64,000 bases of DNA, taken from positions 20,941,252-21,005,251 of the forward strand of contig JAJEKV010000018.1 of assembly GCA_021234155.1 (NCBI GenBank), written 5' to 3'. Both the position numbers and the translations under genes were made by a program. Source of the stretch: Isoetes taiwanensis (lineage: Eukaryota > Streptophyta > Lycopodiopsida > Isoetales > Isoetaceae). This document shows, piece by piece, positions 34,491 to 45,400 of this stretch. Position 1 is the stretch's first letter; the number at the start of each line of letters is the position of its first letter. The notes under the pieces were generated by a model that saw only the letters and a program-made list of their open reading frames with translations, was not told the origin of the DNA and did no database searches.

Positions 34491-36496
34491 ACACTACAAC
34501 TATGAACTCCCGAAAACCGAGTTAAGAATGGCGGTAAAGAACCCGGTCCAGAAAATCATGGCTAACTATAGGTCTTTGTGATGCTCCTCGGATCCATTAC
34601 GATGCTCCCATCGTATCAATACGAGAAATTCCCCTCCCATGGCGAATCCATCACCACAAAAAGGCCTTCCGTCTGACTTGGACCACTTATGATGGCCAAG
34701 TGTCCGGGTGAAGGATACGGAGGTGTCATTTGTCCCACGGCTTCTATGGGAATCCTATATAGTGGAAGCGTACATACATGTCAGCACCTGGCAAGAATAC
34801 TAATAAATAATATACCACCACAAAGGGTGGCCCATCATCATCAATACAACTAACAACAGAATACCAACATAACAAATGAAATGCACCATTCCCAAGGGCT
34901 CTACCCTAGGCTCGGACTCCATGGAGTCGGTGGCAGCCGTTGGGCCTCAAGATAACGGCCAGACAGGATGTATAACATGGCGCTATCGTCATAGAACAAT
35001 GACTAGGGTAGTCCACTCCATCCGCCCCTCCTGTGCACACTTCGCAGATAGGCTGAAACATGCTATGATGTGCTTGTAGCCCTCCGGATATGCAATCCCA
35101 AGGAATCACCCTATGGGACTACTCTGGGTTACATCTCCCGGTCTGATGAGGCAGGTTAGGGAAGCTTCCCCTCCCAGATCACAACGGTTCCATGGGTGTG
35201 CTAGAGATATCTGCTACACCTGCGGCACCCGTATCCGTACCCGACTTACCCCCTAAATCTACACAAAGCCGAGGACGTCCACAAAGGCCATATCTTGCGA
35301 CCTAGGAGGTGTCAAACCCATATCCGGCCCACATGGAGTGACCGACTATACGTCTAGCATACTGTAGGATCCCCAGTAGCCACACTCAGCAAGGCTCCGC
35401 CCCCACTTCACCAATTGTGTCCGTTGTTTGGTGCTGAACCACATCATAGCATTCACAACCAGGTTGGCTCTTGTGCACAGGCTGCATTTACTGGGTTTTA
35501 AGGGTTCTAACTAGGAACATCTCTACTTCTAGATGGCCTTTAGATCCGTCTAGATGGTCTTTAGATCTCTAGAAAGACTATCATTATACATCCATCCATC
35601 CATAGCTTCGAATAGAACATAAACATACAAGGGTTAATCCTAGCTATCTTCTGAGCATACAAGGGTTAATTCTATGACTATCTAGGAATCCAAGCTATCT
35701 ATGTATTAACCGGGATCATAGCTAGATCCACTATCTCTCTGGTTCTCCATCCTTCTGGCTGGAACAGGGTTGAACATCAGCTCCTCCTCCACCAAACTCC
35801 CCCAATTCGAATTGGGGCAAATGGGGGTGTAAAACCCCAATTTGGGTGTCCTAAGATAGCAGATCTGCCTTGCCTAATCGATTTGGGCATGATCTGGGTT
35901 GGCTAATATTAACTAATTTAATATTTTAACCCTTTTAATATTAGGTTAAGCCCTAAATTCGAAATAGGGTTTACACTACAAAGAAACAACATTAATTATA
36001 ATTATGTCTATAAAATGTTACTTAACCCTTAATATATATGTTGAATAAGATCTAATATAAAGCATATGAATATAGTATAGATTAAATCATGGCAAGGCCC
36101 AAAGAAATTTTGTTATCAAGGCATCTACCAAAGGAAAAAAATTATTTAAAACTTTAGGTCTAGGAACGTCGATAACTGGGCATTATTATTGTCGCCTAAA
36201 GAATATCCAAGGTGAATAGTGGATTAGAATTCAACTTGAAAGTTTCTATCTTACTCCGAGGAGTTCCCTTCCATCGCTCAGTGCGAATGTTCGTTGATAT
36301 GGTTGCGGAAACATTCCGCAGTGATGATAATAACCCTTAGGTTATTCCTAGCTCACCATGGTTGCACAAGTCCGGCGGAGTTATTGCCACCACAATGTTG
36401 GTTTAGGGAAGAGTGATAGTAGATAGAAGTCTTACTATAGACACAGAGATAATATTGGTTAAGGATAACAAGAGACTTTATATATACTTAGAGGAG

Positions 36497-36732
36497 GCTT
36501 ACCGTGTTGGTAAAAGGTTTGGCTGGGTGATGGGAGGTCAAGGGTTCAAGTCCCCATAGTGCACTTTTATATAAAAGTTGCTAGGTAAAGAAACAAGGTA
36601 CTACATGTGTATAAGAAATATAAGAAACACATAGATTACATTCAAGAGAGGTTGGCGTGTTGGTAAGCACCTAAGGTTGGAGTTGGAAGGTCATGGTTTC
36701 AAATCTGGGTTGAGGGTGCAAAAGAAAATATG
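36497..36732 (+). repeat. Two tRNA/SINE-like segments in the array unit
   Basis: The first segment (from about 36,497) has gcttaccgtgttggtaaaag and a perfect B box ggttcaagtcc at 36,543-36,553. The second (from about 36,649) has gttggcgtgttggtaagcacc and a B-box-like ggtttcaaatctg at 36,695. Both have the spacing of A and B boxes in tRNA-derived SINE heads. Both are duplicated with the array unit at about 39,155-39,395; there the first B box has lost one base (gggtcaagtcc). Internal RNA polymerase III promoter activity is possible but unproven. Confidence 0.55.
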
Positions 36733-37199
36733 TATACGAAAAAAATATGAAAAAATTTATATGGCAAAAAAACGTATTTTTATATGCAAGCGCCGCTAGG
36801 TTTATACGACTTTCTTTTTAAATTCTAAGGCACTGAAAGTACAGCAGCACTCGATTACGTTTTGGGCCCTGCTGCTGCCATTTCGGTGTCGGATGTCGAT
36901 GCCCCAAGGTAATTGGACCGTCCCCGACGTGTTGGCGCAAAAATCGCCTCAATCCGAGTTCCATAGAGAAAGTTATGGCCTATGGAAACTAGGGACCTCT
37001 TTTTCTCTAAAAACTTAACATACTTGATTCTAAGGACTCACACCTTAATTCCTAACTAGCTTAATCCTCCCATAACTAGGTCAATATACATACTTGATAT
37101 AGAATTGGAATAGTTTATCCTAGATTAAAGTCCCCTACTAACTATCGAACTAACGAGTTAGAATATGGCCAGTGCTATGATCTGGTCCACCAAAATCAT

Positions 37200-37213
37200 G
37201 GCTCTGATACTAC
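37200..37213 (-). other. tRNA-iMet-type primer-binding site (first unit)
   Basis: The plus-strand ggctctgatactac is the reverse complement of GTATCAGAGCC, as in the primer-binding site of many plant LTR elements, placed 4 bases from the LTR terminus. The canonical leading TGG is changed. An identical site precedes the third LTR at about 39,865-39,878. Confidence 0.75.
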
Positions 37214-40200
37214 TGTGACGCTCCCTGAATCCATACAATGCCCACATCGTATAAATACGGGAAATTCCCCTCCCGTGGCGAACCCATCACCACAGAAAGG
37301 CCCTCCGTCTTACTCGGACTACTTGTGATGACCAAGTTCCGGGTAAAGGACACGGAGGTGTCATTCATCCCACGCCTTCTATGGGAATCCTATATAGCAG
37401 AAGCGTACATACATGTTAGCACTTGGCAACAATACTAATAAATAATATACCACCACAAAGGGTGGCCCATCATCATCAATATAACTAACAACAGAATACC
37501 AACGTAACAAAGGAAATGCACCATTCCCCGAGCTCAGACTCCATGGGGTCGACTGACAGTTAGGGCCTCAAGATAACAGCAGACAGATGTATAACATGGC
37601 GTTGGCTGGCATAGAACAATGGCTAGGGTAATCCACTCCATCCACCCCTCCTGTGCACACTTTGCAGATAGGCTGAAACATGCTATGACGTGCTTGTAGC
37701 CCTCCGGAGACGCAATCCCAAGGAATCACCCTATGGGACTACTCCGGGTTACATCTCCCCGATCTGATGAGGCAGGTCAGAGAAGCTTCCCCTCCCGGAT
37801 CACAACGGTTCCATGGGTGTGCTAGAGGATACTTGCCACACCTGCAGCACCCGCATCCGTACCCACTTACCCCCCGAAATCTACGTAAAGCCGAGGACGT
37901 CTATAAAGGCCACATCCTGCGGCCCAGGAGGTGTCAGACCCATATCCAGCGGAGTGATCGACTATAAGTCTAGCACACTGTAGGAGCCCCAATAGCCACG
38001 CTCAGCAAGGCTCTGCCCCCACTTCACCAATTGTGTTCGTTGTTTGGTGCTGAACCACATCATAGCATCCACAGCCAGGTTGGCTCTTGTGCACAGGCCA
38101 CATTTACTGGGTTTTAAGGGTTCTAACTAGGAACATCTCTACTTCTAGATGGCCTTTAGGTCTCTACCCCTCTTTTACCCATACAACACAGGAGGAACAA
38201 AAAAAGAACTATCAGTATACATCCACCCATCCATAGCTTCGAATAGAACATAAAATAGAGATTAACCATACATCTATTCATACAAGGGTTAATCCTAGCT
38301 ATCTTCTGAGCATACAAGGGTTAATCCTATGGCTATCTAGGAATCCAAGCTATCTATGTACTCACCGGGATCATAGCTAGATCCACTATCTCTCTGGTTC
38401 TCCATCCTTCTGGCTGGAACAGGGTTGAACATCAGCTCCTCCTCCACCAAACTCCCCCAATTCGAATTGGGGCAAATGGGGGTGTAAAACCCCAATTTGG
38501 GTGTCCTAAGATAGCAGATCTGCCTTGCCTAATCGATTTGGGCATGATCTGGGTTGGCTAATATTAACTAATTTAATATTTTAACCCTTTTAATATTAGG
38601 TTAAGCCCTAAATTCGAAATAGGGTTTACACTACAAAGAAACAACATTAATTATAATTATGTCTATAAAATGTTACTTAACCCTTAATATATATGTTGAA
38701 TAAGATCTAATATAAAGCATATGAATATAGTATAGATTAAATCATGGCAAGGCCCAAAGAAATTTTGTTATCAAGGCATCTACCAAAGGAAAAAAATTAT
38801 TTAAAACTTTAGGTCTAGGAATGTCGATAACTGGACATTATTATTGTCGCCTAAAGAATATCCAAGGTGAATAGTGGATTAGAATTCAACTTGAAAGTTT
38901 CTATCTTACTCCGAGGAGTTTCCTTCCATCGCTCAGTGCGAACGTTCGTTGATATGGTTGCGGAAACATTCCGCAGTGATGATAATAACCCTTAGGTTAT
39001 TCCTAGCTCACCATGGTTGCACAAGTCCGGCGGAGTTATTGCCACCACAATGTTGGTTTAGGGAAGAGTGATAGTAGATAGAAGTCTTACTATAGACACA
39101 GAGATAATATTGGTTAAAGACAACATATAAGAGACTCTATATATACTTAGAGGAGGTTTATTGTGTTGGTGAAAGGTTTGGCTGGGTGATGGGAGGTCAA
39201 GGGTCAAGTCCCCATAGTACACTTTTATATAAAAGTTGCTATGTAAAGAAACAAGGTACTACATGTGTATAAGAAATATAAGAAACACATAGATTACATT
39301 CAAGAGAGGTTGGCGTGTTGGTAAGCACCTAAGGTTAAGGTTGGAGTTGGAAGGTCATGGTTTCAAATTTGGGTTGAGGGTGCAAAAGAAAATATGTATA
39401 CGAAAAAAATATGAAAAATTTTATATGGCAAAAAAACGTATTTTTATACGCAAGCGCCACTAGGTTTATACGACTTTCTTTTTAAATTCTAAGGCACTGA
39501 AAGTACAGTAGCACTCGATTAGGTTTTGGGCCCTGCTGCTGCCATTTCAGTGTCGGGTGTCGATGGCCCAAGGTAATTGGACCGTCCCCGACGTGTTGGC
39601 GCAAAAATCGCCTCAATCCGAGTTCCATAGAGAAAGTTATGGCCCGTGGAAACTAGGGACCTCTTTTTCTCTAAAAACTTAACATACTTGATTCTAAGGA
39701 CTCACACCTTAATTCCTAACTAGCTTAATCCTCCCATAACTAGGTCAATATACATACTTGATATAGAATTGGAATAGTTTATCCTAGATTAAAGTCCCCT
39801 ACTAACTATCGAACTAACGAGTTAGAATATGGCCAGTGCTATGATCTGGTCCACCAAAATCATGGCTCTGATACTACTGTGACGCTCCCTGAATCCATAC
39901 AATGCCCACATCGTATAAATACGGGAAATTCCCCTCCCGTGGCGAACCCATCACCACAGAAAGGCCCTCCGTCTTACTCGGACTACTTGTGATGACCAAG
40001 TGTCCGGGTAAAGGACACGGAGGTGTCATTCATCCCACGCCTTCTATGGGAATCCTATATAGCAGAAGCGTACATACATGTTAGCACTTGGCAACAATAC
40101 TAATAAATAATATACCACCACAAAGGGTGGCCCATCATCATCAATATAACTAACAACAGAATACCAACGTAACAAAGGAAATGCACCATTCCCCGAGCTC

Positions 40201-41421
40201 AGACTCCATGGGGTCGACTGACAGTTAGGGCCTCAAGATAACAGCAGACAGATGTATAACATGGCGTTGGCTGGCATAGAACAATGGTTAGTATAGTCCA
40301 CTCCATCCGCCCCTCCTGTGCACACTTTGCAGATAGGCTGGAACATGTTATGACGTGCTTGTAGCCCTCCGAAGACGCAATCGCAAGGAATCACCCTATG
40401 GGACTACTCCGGGTTACATCTCCCCGATCTGATGAGGCAGGTCAGAGAAGCTTCCCCTCCCGGATCACAACGGTTCCATGGGTGTGCTAGAGGATACTTG
40501 CCACACCTGCAGCACCCGCATCCGTACCCACTTACCCCCCGAAATCTACGTAAAGCCGAGGACGTCTATAAAGGCCACATCCTGCGGCCCAGGAGGTGTC
40601 AGACCCATATCCAGCGGAGTGATCGACTATAAGTCTAGCACACTGTAGGAGCCCCAATAGCCACGCTCAGCAAGGCTCTGCCCCCACTTCACCAATTGTG
40701 TTCGTTGTTTGGTGCTGAACCACATCATAGCATCCACAGCCAGGTTGGCTCTTGTGCACAGGCCACATTTACTGGGTTTAAGGGTTCTAACTAGGAAGAT
40801 CTCTACTTCTAGATGGCCTTTAGGTCTCTACCCCTCTTTTATCCATACAACACAGGAGGAACAAAAAAAGAACTATCAGTATACATCCACCCATCCATAG
40901 CTTCGAATAGAACATAAAATAGAGATTAACCATACATCTATTCATACAAGGGTTAATCCTAGCTATCTTCTGAGCATACAAGGGTTAATCTTATGACTAT
41001 CTAGAAATCCAAGCTATGTATGTACTAACCGGGATCATAGCTAGATCCACTATCTCTCTGGTTCTCCATCCTTCTGGCTAGAACAGGGTTGAACAGCAGC
41101 TCCTCCTCCACCAATCTCCCCCAATTCGAATTGGGGAAAATGGGGGTGTAAAACCCCAATTTGAATGTCCCAAGATAGCAGGTCTGCCTTGCCCAATCGA
41201 TTTGGGCCAGATGGCAACTCTGGGTTAGCTAATATTAACTAATATTTTAACCCCTCTTAATATTAGGTTAAGCCCTAAATTCGAATTAGGTTCCCACATT
41301 AATAATTAATGATTATCATAGCTAACCTTAGCTTATGAATAATTAATGTGCCATTAATTATTCATAGTGACGTGTCATGTATTTATACTCAAAAAGACAT
41401 ATAAATACGTGGAACATCACA

Positions 41422-41835
41422 GTGCATAACCTTAAACAAACCCTAAAAATGACCTCCACAGCCAGTCATGCGGAATGAAGTTACCCGACTTCCATTCCGC
41501 TGTGTAGGGGTTTGCCATGTAATGCGCCCCAGCAAAATAAGTGACCCTGTTTCTATTTTGTTACGAGAGGTTATCGGCGGAGGTCATCGCAAAGGGATGT
41601 CCGAGTTGGAAATAACCTAGTGAAAACATGCTTCGGTATCCCCTATCAGGCATCCTCAGTTGCCGTTTTAAATGTGGGGATCCCGACGGTCAAGAACGGC
41701 AATCTGGGGGCATGGTACTCCGGTTGACGACAGAGATTGCCCAGCAAGTTAGACAATGGAGATTGAGTGCCGAACTGACATGCGTTAAGTCTGGCATGTC
41801 AGGTTCGACATTTTTGGAGGGCCTGATAATGGGCT
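41422..41835. other. Spacer with a hairpin
   Basis: No gene. A strong inverted repeat is visible at about 41,457-41,505: cacagc...gcggaatg pairs with cattccgctgtg. The short frame at 41,628-41,840 has no domain support. Confidence 0.4.
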
Positions 41836-42015
41836 CGTAAAGTTAGGGGGGAGGATATTTCGCCATATTTCAAGCGATCTTAAAACAGATAATCGCTTCC
41901 TCTCCTCCGATGTTGGCTTCATCTCCTCCGATGCTGGCTGATAACGAAGTAATCAAACTTTTGTGGCTATGATGGCGCCACGTGGCAAGAAATATCCTCC
42001 CCCCTTAACTTTACG
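41836..42015. mobile_element. MITE with about 28-bp terminal inverted repeats
   Basis: The left end cgtaaagttaggggggagg...atttcgcca (41,836-41,864) is the reverse complement of the right end tggcaagaaat...ccccccttaactttacg (41,983-42,015), with two or three differences. The unit is 180 bp and has no coding capacity. No clear target-site duplication was found, so its superfamily is open. It lies about 390 bp upstream of the AAA ATPase start codon. Confidence 0.75.
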
Positions 42016-42023
42016 TGAGAAAA

Positions 42024-42220
42024 TGTTCGCCTTACGCGGGGTGCGGACCAGGCTCGCCCTGCCGGGCTCGCCAGATCCTTACCCCGCGTAAGGGCCTGCG
42101 GGCGAACATTATCTCTAATGTAGGGACCACCAGGGATCCCATGGCGAGGCTGGTCCGTACCCCGCGTAAGGGCCTGCGGGCGAACATTATCTCTAATGTA
42201 GGGACCACCAGGGATGGGGG
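42024..42220. repeat. GC-rich direct and inverted repeats in the ATPase upstream region
   Basis: A unit taccccgcgtaagggcctgc...gggcgaacattatctctaatg...gggaccaccagggat occurs twice (about 42,078 and 42,158, period 80). An inverted counterpart, gttcgccttacgcggggtgc followed by ggaccaggctcgcc, lies at 42,026-42,059. The region could form a large stem. It is far richer in GC than its surroundings and sits about 200-380 bp before the ATPase ATG. Confidence 0.8.
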
Positions 42221-42402
42221 CCGTCCTGTTACGCGATTTCGGACGCCGGCAAAAATTTCAGTGGGTTCCCGCACAAATCTGGTATCTTGACCCACCCTAA
42301 AAGGCATTTTTATACGTTTTCCTTGAAGTTCCTGAACTTCCTTAATCTGCAAGTGCCTTAAAAACTAAAACCAATTTGTCTCTTGACTTCGAGGCGCTGA
42401 TC

Positions 42403-45400
42403 ATGTTTCTGCGAAGGCTAACTCGCCAGTGCATTAGAAGCACTACCCTCGTTGGCTGGTATCGTGGCAATTGGCAGACAGCGAACTCAGAATTCCTTCA
42501 AGCTCCATGTATTTTTTCTTCCAGCCTTTCCTGCTGCATGAACGTCACAAACTTAATTCATTGCTTTAGTCGTTTATTGTTGTCACGATTAATCCAAGCT
42601 AACCATTCCAGGTCTTATATATGCAAATAAATTTCTCTATAAAGGAGAACCACATATGAAGCCGAACCACGAGTGTAGACACATATTTCCGGCTCTTGCT
42701 GGATGTGGATTGTTGCTGGGAATGGGACTCTATTCAGGCCCCGCTTTAGCTGAGGAAAATCTCGTAAGTTCTCTTTTTTCCCATTAATTATGAAATTCTG
42801 AAAATTTTACATTGTAACATTGAAATTAAAAATCTTGCATATTGATTGCATGTCTTTCACTGCGATTGCAATGTTAGGATTGCGAGGATTGCCCCTCAAC
42901 CTATTTGACATATTGAATGGCGGTTAAATTAAAGTTAAATTATTAACAGTGCAATATTCGTGTCAACATCAATGAATGACTTTCAGTTCTTTTGTCCCTT
43001 TATTGTGTAGCCAATAGATGCTTTTCATCCTGAAGCTGTTGTAAAACAAACACGGGAAGCGATACATGATAGGCTGGGGGAATCCAAGTCACATGGACAT
43101 GTGCCTCCATTGACAGTATCATGCAGAGGGCAGCAGGTATATACTGAATAACATATTCGGATATATTTCTAAGATGTTTTTGACATACTTTTAACATTAA
43201 GTTTCTAAGGGCTTCATTATCCATCTCAGTGTGTGTGCCGAGTTGTGGCCATATATAGGAAATTGCACCGACTTATATCCATTTTTGCATATATCAAGAT
43301 TTTTAGTTTTGTTCAATTGAACAGGTTGCAGTTCGGTTCCCGATCCCTGCTGCATGTGATATTTATGGGTTGGTTATTGATGTTATTTCACGTCTTGGTA
43401 CTGATGGTACTGAAATGGCAATACGGGCTTGGAACAGGTTGGTGATGCAGTCCTGACATTGTTTGAATCTTACTCTAGACTTTCATAGATGTGGCTCGTT
43501 CTTTGCATATTATTTGTTTCCTCGCATATGAGACATAGTTGCTTATGGTTACTTATTATCAGTGCAGTAGCCCGGCAGGTGATGATATCTGAGAACTTTG
43601 ATTCTCTGGATAAGGTCCCCCCACTTCAGAGGACTGAGGAAGACTTGACACAACCGGGCAATATCTGTGTCGTATTTTTTGAACCACTTCTTGGAGAAAA
43701 AGCTGCGGTCAGTTTTTGTAATTTCTACACGTGTAGCGTAAAATAATCCAACGTAATTGTGAAAGACTGGTCAGGAACTTTTAAGAGTTATATTAAAGTC
43801 GCAGTCAATAAAGAGTGTCAGCCATTTTCACAACCAAGCATATTGTTCATTATAGAGAGCTGAGGCTTTTAATCATGCTTATTCATTAGCCACCATCTAG
43901 AGACTGTTTTGTAAGGCCTGGCATAAAGCATGTCCAATCATAACAGATGGTAGTTTCTGGTTCATTGGTTCCTACCTTGTAAGCTGGCTTTATAACAATG
44001 TTTATGGAAACTTGTATTAAATTGAAGTTAAGATATTCTTTCTTTCTTTCATAAGTTACACCGTCTTGGACAGTCACAAGAAGGTCAAAGAAGACTTCCC
44101 TGGCTGGCATATGTGTCGTCTAAAACATTGGCAGACCAAGGTAAGCGCTGTTGGTTCACAAGGACATCTAAATTGTTTGAGGAGATGGGTTTCTCTATGG
44201 GAAATATCCCACCTTTTCACTACAGTATAATGGATGACAATCTGAATTTTACTCAGCAAGAAATCAATCAGCTTATACGCCATGACTTGGAGTATCTGTA
44301 TGTTTCAAATACATGGGTGAATCCCATCAAAGAGCTGCCTGCTAAAAAGAAATTCTATAAGGATAACTTCCTAAATATATCAGCGGATGGGTTCATTATA
44401 AGACCTGGATATTTAGATATGGATCTGCCGAACAAAGTGAGATACTCTATGGGGCAGTTTAGAGTGTCATCTCACCAGCTGGAGATTGAGGTTGGTAGGG
44501 CGAAAAAGATTAGTCGTGAGGATCGGAAGTGCCCAATGTGCGATCTAAATATGGTCGAGTCAGAAGAACATTTTATTTTTACCTGCCCAACCTATTACAT
44601 TATTAGAGGCAGATATCATTGTCTTTTAGAGATCCCACATCTCTACGACAGCTGGTAGAGTATTACGATCAGAAATGTGTATCTCACTTTGTATATGAAC
44701 TATCTCTAGAAAGGAGAAATATTCTCAAACAAAAAAGAATCCAATGGGCCTGAAGCAAACAGAAATAACTGATTTCTTTTCATCTGAGACAAATGATGAT
44801 AAGAGGTTAGTAGACTCACCACAGAAGAGGAAGTATCCTGACCCTAAAGGGGTAACTTTGGCACTGTCTAAGAAGATAAAACGATCAGCAGCCATGAAAC
44901 ATAAAAAGTCTTTCCAGAAGAGGCCAAGCATCAAGCAGCAAAGCAGGCCAAGAAGGGGGTATTATGAAGTATTTTTGCAGCAGCCACAGGAACGAATGGA
45001 CTGTCTCCATCAAATCCTATCTGAGCAGATTTTTTGATTTTCAATTGTTAAACTTAATATTTTTGTTTCCATACTTTTTTAGATAACAGGAGGGTTTTCC
45101 TCCTGAAGGTCTTAATTCTGTTTATGTTATGGTCTCATAGACCCTTCGGGTCTTACGTTAGACGTTAATAAATCTTTTTCTTTCTTTCTTTCTTTCTTTC
45201 TTGTGAAGACATTAATAAAGTGGCATGTATGTAAAGCACTCACGTCTCTAAAGGAACAGAGGGGATCCTTGTTTGCTCCAGAATTTGTCGTGAATTAGTT
45301 CCTGTGAAATTTTACCCTGTATCAAAGCAAGGGGTGACTTGGAGAGAGAGAAGGAATGGTTAATTCGCTTTGTCTGGTTCACGACCTACATCATATAATG

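Larger units (their letters stand above)
34576..41421 (-). mobile_element. Tandem LTR-internal-LTR-internal-LTR array
   Basis: Three LTR copies start on the plus strand with TGTGAYGCTCC at about 34,576, 37,214 and 39,879, and two nearly identical internal segments lie between them (unit length about 2.66 kb). Just left of the second and third LTR is ggctctgatac, the complement of a tRNA-iMet primer-binding site (GTATCAGAGCC), so the element lies on the minus strand. Only the last LTR is complete: it ends catcaca at 41,421, giving TGTGACG...CATCACA inverted ends over about 1.54 kb. The internal segments have no recognisable gag or pol, so this is a TRIM/LARD-like non-autonomous element. Recombination between LTRs is the simplest origin of the array. 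Confidence 0.75.

Noticed and set aside
37250-37262. TATAAATA on the plus strand near the LTR edge as a promoter
   Set aside because: The primer-binding site places the element on the minus strand, so this motif lies at the wrong end of the LTR.
37238-40900. Recurring open frames of 60-66 codons (MPTSYKYGKF and MRQVREASPP types)
   Set aside because: They recur only because the LTR is repeated; they are not conserved across the more diverged copies and resemble no protein.
42015-42352. Overlapping frames of 91 and 106 codons with repeated peptides
   Set aside because: They come from the 80-bp GC-rich repeat read on both strands.
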